DNA of 64,000 nt from Pseudomonadota bacterium (GTDB lineage: Bacteria; Pseudomonadota; Gammaproteobacteria; Steroidobacterales; JBCBZW01): assembly GCA_039193195.1 (NCBI GenBank), contig JBCCWS010000008.1, positions 62,001 to 126,000 on the forward strand, written 5' to 3'. The position numbers and the translations under genes are program-made. The number at the start of each line of letters is the position of its first letter. Within the stretch, counting starts at the first letter, position 1. The notes beneath the pieces were generated by a model. That model was not told where the DNA came from and ran no database searches. It saw only the letters and a list, made by a program, of their open reading frames with translations. Positions 53,815-63,300 of this stretch are shown here, in pieces.

Positions 53815-55671
53815 CTATCGGCGACCGATAGTCACCACATCGCCATCGAACGTCGGGATCGACATTACGAAGGGATCTTGGACGTAGCCGAGCGCTTGCT
53901 CTTCCAGCATGCCGATGGCGATCTGCTCGCCCATGCGCACGCTGTCGAAGTAGTCGGTGAAGTAGTGCACGCCGGCCATATTACGACCAATCGAGATGTT
54001 GGCTGCGAGCTTGTTGAGCTCTCCTTCCAAGGTGAGGAACTGGCCCGGGGCGACGCTGTCGAGGAGGTTGCCGCTGCTGGGCGGTACGTAAGCGATCGCT
54101 TGATCACCTGCCGCCCGACGACGAAAGCGCACATCCCCTTTACGCTTTGCGAGCACCGCATCCGTGTCGAAGAATGCCTTCAGCACCGTGACGCACGCAC
54201 CGGCGACGGTGGCGTGACCCGCGCCGTAGGCAGGATGCATGGGAGAGCCCTCAGGGAAGGCCATCGGCAAGAAGTAGGTGCCGTTACCTAGGTGGGCACC
54301 GGCCTGGATCAATCCGAGCGTACTGTCGGCGAAGCCAGTGGATCCATTTTTGCCCAACGCCTCGACGAAGGGCTTGAGCGTGTCGGCCAACCCGGGCGGT
54401 ACCGTGTCCTTCGCCGCCTTTGCGAGCGTCGGAAGCGTTCGCGCGAGCTCCAGGCGCGCCGCCAACGCTTCCGGGCGAAGGCGCATGTGATTGTTGAACT
54501 TCTGATAGCGCACGGCCTTCAACGCGCGCGTCGCCACCTCCGTGACCAGAGTCAGGATGTGCGGGCCGCCGAACAGGGCAAAGCCCGAGGCGTTGCGCCG
54601 GACCTCCCTACCGCCATCTACCACCTTCGTTGAAGCGCCGGACAGGGCGTCGAAGCCGGGGTCGAAGGGAACCTCCGTCGCCAGCAGCGTTAGGCAGGCG
54701 TTGAGGTAGGCCTCGTACAGCGCGTCGTAGTGCACGTAGGTGGCGAGATCCCGGGGCGTGGTGATGAAGCGTTGCTCGACCCGCCCGCCCGTACCCGTCT
54801 GGTAGGGCTCAGGCGAAGGGCGCAAGCCGTTCTGCGCGTCGACGTAGTCGTCCATGGTGACCATGAAGTTCACCGCTTTGGCCTGCGCAACACGCAGGTT
54901 GAGACGAAGCGCGCCGTAACTCACCTGACCATCCGCGGGGCTGCCACCCATCGCCAGATCAGTACTGCCGGCTAGCAGCAACTGTGACAGGTGAGGCCCC
55001 ACATCGGCGCCCGGTGAGAACCCTCGGAACACGCTTTGCGCCGTGAGCAGTCCGGTGCTGGCGTCGACCTTACGCGGACGGCCTGAGAATGGGTTCGCTC
55101 CGACCGCGTACGACAACCGTTTGAGGCGATCAACCGAGGCGTTAACCTCAGCGCCGCCCGCACCCTCGAATTCAGTAAAGGGCTGGTCGCGTAGGATCGC
55201 GAGCTCGTACACCTCCGCCATTTCGAAGACGAGTTCCGGATTCACCTCACCGCTAGTGAGCAGCAACGGCGGCGCGGGGGGCATGGTGACGGCCTGCGCG
55301 TCGGGGCCTTGCAGATCGAAGACGAGCCCCGCAGTGGGCGCCTCCCACTGGCGAAAGTCCTGGGGGATCTCGCTCGCGGCAGTCACAGTGCCATCGGCCT
55401 TTACGCTGAACGCGGCACCATGGCGGGCGCCGTCCGTGAAGGGATCGATGCCCCCCCGGTCGATCGCCTGGCGGAACCGGCGGTAGTCCGCTTCCTGCGC
55501 CAGGAGGCCGGTCTGCGGGTGGTGGGGTAAGCCCTTGGTGAACGACATGAAGTAGCGATCAGACGCGAAACGCTGCTCATCTCCATTCGCCTCATGGGTG
55601 GGGTGAGGGCGCGCGCTGGCGAGCTCCGCCGCAGCGAGCCTCACGGATTTGGCCGTTTGCCTTCTGTCCAT
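53815..55671 (-). CDS. vanadium-dependent haloperoxidase
   Basis: A 618-residue enzyme of the vanadium haloperoxidase family, which uses H2O2 to oxidise halides. Vanadate-binding residues can be placed as K391 and R399 (KFNNHMRLRPEA), G485-H486 (HPAYGAGHATVAGA), R563 and H569 (GRNMAGVHYF). The position usually held by Ser before Gly-His is Ala484. No signal peptide is seen; the N-terminus is basic and polar. Bromoperoxidase activity seems likelier than chloroperoxidase from the overall resemblance, but this is inference. It is last in a same-strand run of genes. Confidence 0.9.
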   Translation of the reverse strand: MDRRQTAKSVRLAAAELASARPHPTHEANGDEQRFASDRYFMSFTKGLPHHPQTGLLAQEADYRRFRQAIDRGGIDPFTDGARHGAAFSVKADGTVTAASEIPQDFRQWEAPTAGLVFDLQGPDAQAVTMPPAPPLLLTSGEVNPELVFEMAEVYELAILRDQPFTEFEGAGGAEVNASVDRLKRLSYAVGANPFSGRPRKVDASTGLLTAQSVFRGFSPGADVGPHLSQLLLAGSTDLAMGGSPADGQVSYGALRLNLRVAQAKAVNFMVTMDDYVDAQNGLRPSPEPYQTGTGGRVEQRFITTPRDLATYVHYDALYEAYLNACLTLLATEVPFDPGFDALSGASTKVVDGGREVRRNASGFALFGGPHILTLVTEVATRALKAVRYQKFNNHMRLRPEALAARLELARTLPTLAKAAKDTVPPGLADTLKPFVEALGKNGSTGFADSTLGLIQAGAHLGNGTYFLPMAFPEGSPMHPAYGAGHATVAGACVTVLKAFFDTDAVLAKRKGDVRFRRRAAGDQAIAYVPPSSGNLLDSVAPGQFLTLEGELNKLAANISIGRNMAGVHYFTDYFDSVRMGEQIAIGMLEEQALGYVQDPFVMSIPTFDGDVVTIGRR

Positions 55672-55898
55672 TTTTCAATCTCTCTTGCTGTGCACTCGGG
55701 TAGGTATGCCGGTCCTACCGCAGTAGTGCCCTCCTCGCTCGGTTTCTCTCACAAGGTCAGACAGGAGGTGTCGGGCGAGCACTGCCACGCGCGAGATAAC
55801 CGATAGCTGGCGAAGCTATGCGAGAGCTTGTCGACAACGCTCAGTGTTGAGTTCGTGCACGTTGGCAAAGGGGCGAGCCTAGTGGGCCGCTTCGCAAT

Positions 55899-56855
55899 TC
55901 AATCATCCGCATAAAGGTTGATATCGAACCTAGCCAACGCATCCCGCACGGCGAGGTGGTCCGCTTGCGAGATCCGCTCACGCCAACGCGAGTGCACCCA
56001 GGCGGAATCGCCCGCGGCGATCCGCGCTCTCGTGCGCGCCGTGCTCGACTGCTTGGTGGATCTGGAAGGCAGTGTCAGACGCGCCAGCATCGGCTCGGCG
56101 CAGGGCAGGCCCAGGTGGGTCGCTAGCGACCGCACGGTCGACTCCGGCTCGATCACCAAGTCCTCATAGCGCACGTGCAACCAGTGTGGCCGTTCGGGCA
56201 GCAGACGCAGGGGCACGAGGTTCTCGAGGATCCAGTTCACCACGTGCTTGAGCAGCAGCGAGTCGCCTTCCATGACGTCGTGGACGTACGCCTGCTGACG
56301 GTCGCTCAAGTGATCATGCACGAAATCCGGATTCTCCAGGAAGGCCTGCGTGGTCAAGCCCCAGCCGTTGCGGATGATCGAGAGTGCGGTCGGGATGGGG
56401 TGGCGCGTGGAATACACGGTCTTCACAGCAAAGTGCTGGTCGATGCGATCGATTAACGCCTTCGCGTCGACGATCTTCAGCACCACGCGCGAACTGACCC
56501 AATCGAACTGTGGATCCCAAACGCGCCAGGGGCCGTTCACCCGCAAGCGTCCGCTGAACAAGTCCTCGAGGTAGGCGCTGACACGCGCCCAAGCCTCATC
56601 GTCCACCGTGATCAACTTCCCCGACGGACCGGTGGGAATGCGGTTCCGCTGCCGCGCGGAGGCCGAGTAGATCGAAAACGGCTGATCACTATAGGTGATG
56701 CCAGGGTTGGCGGCGATAAGCTCCATCAGCCAGGTGCTACCGCCGCGACGGGTGGCGTAGAGACAAATGTTGGGCAGATCTGCGGGCCGGTGGCGCGTGA
56801 GCGCACCGACCGCCTCCTTGACCAGCGCCTTGGCGGTCAGCCGCAAGGAGGGCAT
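55899..56855 (-). CDS. sulfotransferase
   Basis: A 318-residue sulfotransferase, which transfers sulphate from PAPS to a hydroxyl or amine. The 5'-phosphosulphate loop is TRRGGSTWLMELI near residue 35, and the 3'-phosphate-binding region is VYSTRHPIPTALSII near 145. WLHVRYEDLVIEPESTV is a further family landmark near 225. The acceptor is unknown. It lies 227 bases upstream of the haloperoxidase gene and 59 bases after the membrane-anchor gene, all on one strand. Confidence 0.87.
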   Translation of the reverse strand: MPSLRLTAKALVKEAVGALTRHRPADLPNICLYATRRGGSTWLMELIAANPGITYSDQPFSIYSASARQRNRIPTGPSGKLITVDDEAWARVSAYLEDLFSGRLRVNGPWRVWDPQFDWVSSRVVLKIVDAKALIDRIDQHFAVKTVYSTRHPIPTALSIIRNGWGLTTQAFLENPDFVHDHLSDRQQAYVHDVMEGDSLLLKHVVNWILENLVPLRLLPERPHWLHVRYEDLVIEPESTVRSLATHLGLPCAEPMLARLTLPSRSTKQSSTARTRARIAAGDSAWVHSRWRERISQADHLAVRDALARFDINLYADD

Positions 56856-56914
56856 TCGACTGCCACTTGCCTAGCAGACTCGCAAGCAGAAAGGAGCGAC
56901 TGCCGGAGCGCTCC

Positions 56915-57451
56915 TCATTCGTCGCTCATGTCTTTGACCCGCACGTATTGACCAGCGAAGGTGAGGTCGATCGTTACGTCCTCATCACCGTCGTTGCGCC
57001 AGTACCAGCCGTGGGTACCGTCGAAGAGCGCTGTGAACTTCCCCTGCATCTCCCGGGCGTTGCTCACCGCGTAGCTCTCGTAGTAGCCAGTGGTGTCACC
57101 TTGGGGCTCTCCGTGGAGATCCACATGAACGGTGTCGCTGGCGATCCAGCGGTACTCGAGGCGCTGCCCCAAGGTCATCACCAGCTTGTACTCGACACCG
57201 TCGCCGGCCTCGAGGGTGACGAGGTGATGGCCCGGCACACTAGCGGCCGGTGCCGGCAGCGATGGCGCCTGCTCGGCCGGGTCAGGGCTCTGCGGCGCCA
57301 GCTGTAGCAGGCCCAGACGCTGACCGATGCCCGTAGGATCAACCCCGTACTCCGCAGGCAACACCGCCGCGACGATGATTGTGAGTCCGAGCGCAAGCGC
57401 CGCGGCGAGCGCGCCCAAGACGCTGCGAGGGCCGTATTCAGGTGATGCCAT
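56915..57451 (-). CDS. single-pass membrane-anchor protein, HupE partner
   Basis: A 178-residue protein with one N-terminal helix (ALAAALALGLTIIVAAVLP) and a periplasmic beta-rich domain with YKLVMTLGQRLEYRW and GWYWRNDGDEDVTIDL. ATG 57451 is chosen since the longer frame runs back into the HupE gene. It follows the HupE/UreJ-like gene by 14 bases, and a protein of this kind, annotated as a transmembrane anchor protein, is often found next to such genes. The function is unknown. Confidence 0.7.
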   Translation of the reverse strand: MASPEYGPRSVLGALAAALALGLTIIVAAVLPAEYGVDPTGIGQRLGLLQLAPQSPDPAEQAPSLPAPAASVPGHHLVTLEAGDGVEYKLVMTLGQRLEYRWIASDTVHVDLHGEPQGDTTGYYESYAVSNAREMQGKFTALFDGTHGWYWRNDGDEDVTIDLTFAGQYVRVKDMSDE

Positions 57452-57465
57452 GAAGCGAGTCCCCC

Positions 57466-58170
57466 CTAGGAGAAGAAGTAGCCACCAAGCTGCAAGCCGA
57501 TCAATACGACACCCGCGCTCATCAACAGGGTGTTCGTGAGCAGCGCGGCGCCCGTGAAGGAGCGGTGACGGCGCCATAGGTTGAGAATGGCGAGGATCAG
57601 GCCGAGGGCCAGCAGCTGGCCAATCTCGACGCCAACATTGAAGGCCACCAGGTTACCGAATAGGTGCTCTCGCGGCAGCTCGAAGTCCTGCAGCTTGGTG
57701 GCGAGACCGAAGCCGTGCACGAGTCCGAACAAGGCCACCATGAGCTTCGGTTCCGGTCGCGGGAGGCCGAGCGCAGGGAAGCCCCCTAGGTTGTCGAAGC
57801 CCTTGTAGAGCACGGAGAGGCCGATGACGGCGTCGACAAGGTAGGCGTTTAGCGACAGCCCGGTGAGTACGCCAAGGAGCAGGGTCGCGCTGTGCCCGAG
57901 GGTAAACAGGGTAACGTAGGTCAACACGTCTCGCCCGCGGACCAGGAGGAACATCACGCCGAATAGGAACAGCAGATGGTCGTAGCCGGTCACCATGTGC
58001 TTGGCACCAATGTACAGGAACGGCCCGATGAGCAGGCCGCTGGCTTGACTCAGGAAGTCGCGCGTACCGTCGTCCACGCCGTGCCCCAGGGTGGGTGCGG
58101 CCGCACCGAGCGCTATCAGCAATATCATCAGAGCGCACAGGCGCGCCCCGCGAGGTTGGATCGATGACAT
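57466..58170 (-). CDS. HupE/UreJ-like membrane protein
   Basis: A 234-residue membrane protein with a signal peptide-like start and about six helices. Family landmarks are GHGVDDGTRDFL after the signal sequence, IGAKHMVTGYDHLLFLFG, FTLGHSATLLL, and LFGLVHGFGLAT. HupE/UreJ proteins are nickel or cobalt permease-like proteins of hydrogenase and urease loci. No hydrogenase or urease gene is in this window, so the metal is open. ATG 58170 is used; the longer frame lacks a signal peptide. Next is its membrane-anchor partner. Confidence 0.85.
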   Translation of the reverse strand: MSSIQPRGARLCALMILLIALGAAAPTLGHGVDDGTRDFLSQASGLLIGPFLYIGAKHMVTGYDHLLFLFGVMFLLVRGRDVLTYVTLFTLGHSATLLLGVLTGLSLNAYLVDAVIGLSVLYKGFDNLGGFPALGLPRPEPKLMVALFGLVHGFGLATKLQDFELPREHLFGNLVAFNVGVEIGQLLALGLILAILNLWRRHRSFTGAALLTNTLLMSAGVVLIGLQLGGYFFS

Positions 58171-58329
58171 AGGTCCGGCGAATCGAAAACGTGCGGCGTC
58201 CGAGTGTAGAGCATCTGACTGGGGCTGGCAGATGAGACGCACCTGAGCGCGATGATCGCACCCGCGGTGTCAGTCGGCACGGCCGGTCCCGGCGACCGCT
58301 GCGAAGGGGGCAGCGGTCGCCAAAGGTCG

Positions 58330-59262
58330 TCAGCCGAAGCAACTCACCGCTCCCCAGCGCATCTCCGGTGCTCGCAGGTGGAAGTCCGGAGAGGTGTTCA
58401 TGTCGATCAACGCTTTTCCGTAGCCCGCGCACGGAGCGCACAGGGTCGCTGTCAGACGAACCGTGGCGGGATCGTTGCCACGCAAACTGCCCCGGAACGC
58501 GGGAAAGTCACTGAAGCTGAATCCCGCCTGGGCGGCAGAGCCGCCCGATTCGACGTGGTCGACGATAGTCTCGGTCGCCTCGTGCAGCGCCTGACCGCCG
58601 GCAGAGAGAGGGCCAAGGCCACGCCAATGTCGTCAAACGGCTGCTTCACCTCAATACGCTTCTCCACGCACAGCTCGACAGCCAACTCGTCCGCCGACAC
58701 CTCGCAGTTCCCCCACGTCCACGCGAGCCGGTAACCGCTCAGCTGGCAGACGGGGACGATGCAGTACTCACCCTCGAGGCCAGGATCGAAGCCAAAGGCG
58801 AAGGAGATCGACATCTTGGCGACGTTCTGAGCGCCGGGACCAGGCCCGTTGACCTCCAGTCGCGGCCGCGCCGTATTGGCGTCTACGCTGATGTTGGCAG
58901 CATTCTCGACGACGTCACCATCGTTGTCTGTGTGCACGCTGATGAGGGCCTCGGTCTCCTCGAGGGTCGCCCAGCAATAGCACTGCGGCGGTCTTGGCGC
59001 TGCGCGGAAGGCCCTTATGAATAGCTGGCGTTCCGTGCCGCTTGTTCGCAAATACCTCTCGATCGTGTTGGGCGATGACACTACCCTGGTCAGCCTCGAG
59101 TTCTCCTCGGAGGGCGGCAAGTAGCGCCTCGTACTGATCAGCAGTGTCCTTTGCGGCGGTTTGCACAGCGTCGTCGTCGGCGCCGCGAAGGGTTCGAAAC
59201 CGTTTTGCGCTCTGCAGACGCTGAGCGCGGAGTCGTCGTCTTAGGTCACAGCTGATATCCAT
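58330..59262 (-). pseudogene. frameshifted gene of unknown family (two frame changes)
   Basis: Three coding-like stretches line up in different frames. From ATG 59262 (GGAG eight bases upstream) about 100 residues run to near 58960 (ending AVLLLGDP). The frame then shifts and continues EETEALISVHTDNDGD to about 58605. It shifts again at a CT-dinucleotide repeat (AGAGAGAG on the plus strand, 58603-58610) and runs QALHEATETIVDHVESGG to a TGA at 58330. N- and C-terminal parts share one frame. The restored protein would be about 309 residues with several cysteines (CYCW, CIVPVC, LCAPC). I do not recognise it. It could be a pseudogene or carry sequencing errors. Confidence 0.6.
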
Positions 59263-59453
59263 CTCAGTCTCCAGTCGTGAGCAATCGTGCGAGGTCGGCG
59301 TTACATGTGCCGATCGTGTGCTTGACTAGAGGGATTTCAAAGCCGTGGACAGCGACGCATGCAAGATCGGTGAGGTCGATGGCAACCCAATACCGAGTGT
59401 GGATTCAGCTGTTACAAGCATGTTGACCGAGCCACCGCTCGCCCGACAGAGCG

Positions 59454-59897
59454 TTACTGCAGCACGAATGCCTTCTGGACAATCCTCCACTCATCCTCGA
59501 TGTGGACGAGCGTCAGCGCATCGTAGAAGCGATCCGCCGAGCGGAACAGCACCACGGCGATGCGATCGTCGACAATGTCCATGGATAGGATCTCGCCGTC
59601 ACGTTCAGTGCCCGGCGGGTTCTCGTTTGCCGACCAGTTGGCGAGCACCTCGGTCATGTCTTTCCATGCGCGGATACTCTCGTTACCTTGAGCGTCGCGC
59701 GTGACTCCAACCATGGTGGCGAACTCTGCGGCGAACGCGCGATTCAAGCGTTCCGCGCTGGCTTCGCCCTGGCCGTGAAAGTAATCGAATACTGCAGCCT
59801 CGATCGCGGCCTTGTGTTCCGCGGCGTGGTCAACAGTCGCAGCGCTAACGGGTACAAGGCCGAAGAAGATGAGTACCGTGAGCAGTTTGGCATGCAT
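59454..59897 (-). CDS. exported NTF2-like protein
   Basis: A 147-residue protein with a signal peptide (MHAKLLTVLIFFGLVPVSAA) and an NTF2-like or lumazine-binding-2 type domain: HKAAIEAAVFDYFHGQGEASAERLNRAF, split over the first helices, and a C-terminal strand set ending DALTLVHIEDEWRIVQKAFV. Such proteins are often small-molecule binding or enzymes with no fixed reaction. ATG 59897 is used; the longer frame adds a polar stretch. It is 191 bases upstream of the frameshifted gene and 89 bases after the NHL-type gene. Confidence 0.75.
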   Translation of the reverse strand: MHAKLLTVLIFFGLVPVSAATVDHAAEHKAAIEAAVFDYFHGQGEASAERLNRAFAAEFATMVGVTRDAQGNESIRAWKDMTEVLANWSANENPPGTERDGEILSMDIVDDRIAVVLFRSADRFYDALTLVHIEDEWRIVQKAFVLQ

Positions 59898-59986
59898 TCG
59901 TGTTGTACCTCGCTTTCTTGTCTCATTGCACACGGGTCGTATGCATTGGTGAAGACCCTCCGCAGGTACTCAAGTTCCGCATGAGC

Positions 59987-60847
59987 TTACCGAGAGCCTT
60001 TTACCGGATGCTTTGCGAGATCAGGGCTGCGGAAGGCGACGACCTGGTTGTCGTATCCCGTCGGGATCAACACGAGTCCCGTACTCGGCTGATAGCCGTG
60101 ATTTGCACTGCCAACACCCTCGACAGCGGTGACGGATGAGACCGCCCCGTTGACCAACTGCACCAACGGGCCACCGACAGGAGTTACCTGCAACACCTGC
60201 CCATCGACTACCTCGATGCCGTCGATGTCCTCGAGCCAACTCGGACCCACCACCGAGATCTCCAAAGACGCCAACTCGATACGCCACAAGCGTTCGCCCC
60301 CTACCCACAGCACATCGCCATCAATGGCGATGCCGTTTGCGCCAGGGAAGACAGGTTGCGGCGTCAGCGTCGAGACCTCCTCTGAAGGGCGCACCAGGTA
60401 GACGTGACCGGCAGCCGTGTCGGTGACGAATAGCGAGCCATCCGCGCCCACGGCGATGTCGTTGGCCACGCGCGAGGGCAAGGGGATTACACGTTCGGCT
60501 GACAGATCGACCCCAACGTACACTCGCACGGAGTTGCGATCGACGACGTACAGTCGCTGGCCACGCCGGGCCATTCCGAGCGGTGCATCAAGGCCCTCGA
60601 TGCGCTTGGGTGTCAACACCTCGCCTAAAGCCGATAGCTCCGTCAGGTAACCCGTGCCATCGGTGCGGTAGTCGCAAACGTTGGAGACCAGCAGGTGACC
60701 GTCAGGCATTGGCAGCACGGTCTCGGGTTCACAGAATTGGCCCTCGGCAATCCACACCGGCTCGACGAGCGTAGGCGCTGGCATCGCGGCCGACGCAGCC
60801 GAAGCCGCGGCCGCCGCCAGCACGACCAACCCCGTCGAGATGATCAT
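59987..60847 (-). CDS. exported SMP-30/NHL-type beta-propeller protein
   Basis: A 286-residue protein with a signal peptide (IISTGLVVLAAAAASAASA) and repeated propeller blades (FCEPETVLPMPDGHLLVSNV, VANDIAVGADGSLFVTDT, GANGIAIDGDVLWVGG). This is the SMP-30/gluconolactonase or NHL-repeat fold, used by lactonases and by binding proteins. No metal-site signature can be fixed by eye. It starts 16 bases after the RND gene and so is probably co-transcribed with it. ATG 60847 is chosen because the longer frame starts inside the RND gene. Confidence 0.75.
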   Translation of the reverse strand: MIISTGLVVLAAAAASAASAAMPAPTLVEPVWIAEGQFCEPETVLPMPDGHLLVSNVCDYRTDGTGYLTELSALGEVLTPKRIEGLDAPLGMARRGQRLYVVDRNSVRVYVGVDLSAERVIPLPSRVANDIAVGADGSLFVTDTAAGHVYLVRPSEEVSTLTPQPVFPGANGIAIDGDVLWVGGERLWRIELASLEISVVGPSWLEDIDGIEVVDGQVLQVTPVGGPLVQLVNGAVSSVTAVEGVGSANHGYQPSTGLVLIPTGYDNQVVAFRSPDLAKHPVKGSR

Positions 60848-60863
60848 GGGCCGTAAACCTCTC

Positions 60864-63287
60864 CTATGCGATCGATCCCGACGGTAGAGCATCTGCCGGC
60901 GCGCTGCTGTCTCGCTCACCCCTGTCGTAGTACTTATCGAGCTTGATCAGCATACGTGCCAGCGCCGGCAACAACACCAGCGCGCCGAGCATGTTCCACA
61001 GGAACATGAAGGTGAGCATCACGCCCATATCCGCTTGGAACTTGATCGGCGAGAAGATCCAGGTGCCCACGCCCACGGCGAGCGTAAAGCCCGTAAAGGC
61101 CACCGCCGTCCCCGTCGTCTTCAGGGTCTTGTAGTAGGCCTCGCGCAGGCGGATACCCCGCTCGAGGTAGCGTTCCAAGCGACTGTAGATGTAGATCCCG
61201 TAGTCCACGCCGATGCCGACGCCGAGGGCAATCACCGGCAGCGTTGCCACCTTCACGCCGATACCAAGCCACGCCATCAGCGCCTGAGCCAAAACGGACG
61301 TTAGCGCCAGTGGGAGGATGATGCAAAGGACGACGCGGACGGAGCGGAAGGTGATCAGGCACAGCACCGCCACCACTGCGTACACCCAGGCGAGCATCTC
61401 GTACTGGGCGCGCGCGATCACCATGTTGGTGGCCGCCTCCACCCCGGCATTGCCCGCCGCAAGCTCAAACCGCACGGACTCGCTGTCGTAGCGTTCGGCA
61501 AAGTCCGAGGTGGCGGCCACCACCCGCTCCAGCGTAGCGGCCTTGTGATCATCGAGGAACACGAGCACGGGCGCCATGCTGCAGTCCGTATTCATGAGCG
61601 TGCTGGGCGCGCGGCTGGTGCTGTTGTTCAGGACCAGCCGATTGCGGCTGAGCACGGCCCACTTGAGATTGCCCTCGTTCATGCCTGCGTTGACCAACTT
61701 GGCCACGTTCACCAGCGAGAGCGCAGACTGTACGCCCGCCACCGTCGCCAGCTCGGACTGCAGGCGGTCCATGGCGGTCACGGCCTCGTAGCTGCCGCAC
61801 TGCTGACTCTCAGTCTGCACCATCACCACGAACACATCCGTGCTGGTGGAGTAGTGCGCCGTGAGATAAGCGTTGTCCTGGTTGTAGCGCGAGTCCGGGC
61901 GCAGCTCTGGCGCGCCGGGATCGAGGTCGCCGATCTGCAGCCCGCGGCCGCCGACCAGGCCCACCACGAACAGCAGGGCCGCGACGCCTACGGTAATCCG
62001 CGCCGTGGTCGGATGGGAGAAATTGGAGACGAAGCGCCACAAGGGCTGTGGCTTGCCGCTGCGCGAAGCGTAGAAGTCGATGCAGCCCTTGGAGACACCG
62101 GAGAAGGACATCAGCAGGGGCAGAAGCACGAGGTTGGTCAGGATCAGCACGGCGATACCGAGGCTAGCCGTCACCGCGAGCTCTTTGATCACGGGAATGT
62201 CAATCACCCGCAGGGTGAAGAAACCGATGCCGTCGCTCACCAGCGCGATGATGCCGGGCGTGCACAGACGGCGGAACGTCTCGCGACAGGCCTTCTCGCA
62301 GGGCGCGCCAAAGGTGGATTGGATCGCGATGGTATTGACCATCTGCACGCCGTGACTGATGCCGATCGCAAACACCAGAAACGGCACAAGCATCGAGTAC
62401 GGATCCAGGCCGAACCCAAGCGCACGCAGCAGGCCCAGTTGCCAGACCACCGCGACCGTGGAACAGAGCAGTGTGATACCCGTGGCGTAGTGGCAGCGCG
62501 AGTAGGCGTAGAGCAGCACCATGGTGATCAAGAAGGCGATGCCGAAGAAGGTCGCCACCTGACTCGAGCCCTCGATGAGATCGCCGACCACCTTGGCGAA
62601 GCCCACCATGTGGATACGGATGCTGTCGGTTTGGTACACGTCGCGAACCCGAGTCTCCAGCTCCCGCGAGAGTTGGCGATAGTCGAGGCGCTCGCCCGTG
62701 GTCGGGTTCTCATCGACGATTGGCGCCAGGATGATCGAGGACTTGAAGTCGTTGGCGACGAGCCGGCCGACGGTACCTGAGCGCAGCACGTTCGCGCGCA
62801 GCTCCTCCAGGCTCTCCGGTGAGCCGTCGTAGGAATCGGGCACCACCGTGCCGCCGACGAAGCCTTCCTCCGTGACCTCGCTCCAGCGCACGTTCGGCGT
62901 CCACAGGGACTCGAGGCCTCCCTTATCGACACCCTCCACATTCAAGAACACCTCGTCGGTGATCTGCTTCAGCGCCTCCTGATACTCGGCACTGAAGATG
63001 TCGCCCTCCTGCGCGGCGACGACGATGCGAATCGTGTTGCCAAGGGCCGCGAGGGCGGCGCGGTTCTCGATGTAGTTTTCGATGAAGGGATGCCCCGTGG
63101 GGATCATCTTCAGGAAACTGGCATCCGCACGCAGCTGAGAGGCTTGATAGCCAAGTGTCAGGGTGGCGATGACGAAGGCGATCAGCCACAGGGGGCGGTT
63201 GCCGAAGAAGAGCCTCTCGAAGAAGCTCACGAGGGCGCCCGTGGGCTGCTCAGGCAATTCAGTGGCCTGGTCGTCTTGCGTAGCCAA
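60864..63287 (-). CDS. MMPL/RND-superfamily exporter
   Basis: An 807-residue RND-superfamily protein with the usual duplicated layout: helix 1 (LWLIAFVIATLTLGY), a periplasmic loop (about 60-235), helices 2-6 (about 236-405), helix 7 (near 432), a second loop (450-625) and the last five helices. The residues DPYSMLVPFLVFAIGISHGVQMV and VIALGVGIGVDYGIYIYSRL are the two conserved GIG/GVD helix regions of sterol-sensing or MmpL-like RND proteins. It is of the COG1033 type, thought to move lipids or hydrophobic compounds. YCF48-like and NHL-type neighbours flank it on the same strand. Confidence 0.92.
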   Translation of the reverse strand: MATQDDQATELPEQPTGALVSFFERLFFGNRPLWLIAFVIATLTLGYQASQLRADASFLKMIPTGHPFIENYIENRAALAALGNTIRIVVAAQEGDIFSAEYQEALKQITDEVFLNVEGVDKGGLESLWTPNVRWSEVTEEGFVGGTVVPDSYDGSPESLEELRANVLRSGTVGRLVANDFKSSIILAPIVDENPTTGERLDYRQLSRELETRVRDVYQTDSIRIHMVGFAKVVGDLIEGSSQVATFFGIAFLITMVLLYAYSRCHYATGITLLCSTVAVVWQLGLLRALGFGLDPYSMLVPFLVFAIGISHGVQMVNTIAIQSTFGAPCEKACRETFRRLCTPGIIALVSDGIGFFTLRVIDIPVIKELAVTASLGIAVLILTNLVLLPLLMSFSGVSKGCIDFYASRSGKPQPLWRFVSNFSHPTTARITVGVAALLFVVGLVGGRGLQIGDLDPGAPELRPDSRYNQDNAYLTAHYSTSTDVFVVMVQTESQQCGSYEAVTAMDRLQSELATVAGVQSALSLVNVAKLVNAGMNEGNLKWAVLSRNRLVLNNSTSRAPSTLMNTDCSMAPVLVFLDDHKAATLERVVAATSDFAERYDSESVRFELAAGNAGVEAATNMVIARAQYEMLAWVYAVVAVLCLITFRSVRVVLCIILPLALTSVLAQALMAWLGIGVKVATLPVIALGVGIGVDYGIYIYSRLERYLERGIRLREAYYKTLKTTGTAVAFTGFTLAVGVGTWIFSPIKFQADMGVMLTFMFLWNMLGALVLLPALARMLIKLDKYYDRGERDSSAPADALPSGSIA

Positions 63288-63300
63288 CAGCCTTCCTTCC

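Noticed and set aside
61545-62780. 411-codon open frame on the plus strand
   Set aside because: Antisense to the RND exporter; the translation is His/Arg/Gln-rich with no hydrophobic core, while the minus strand shows twelve helices and family motifs.
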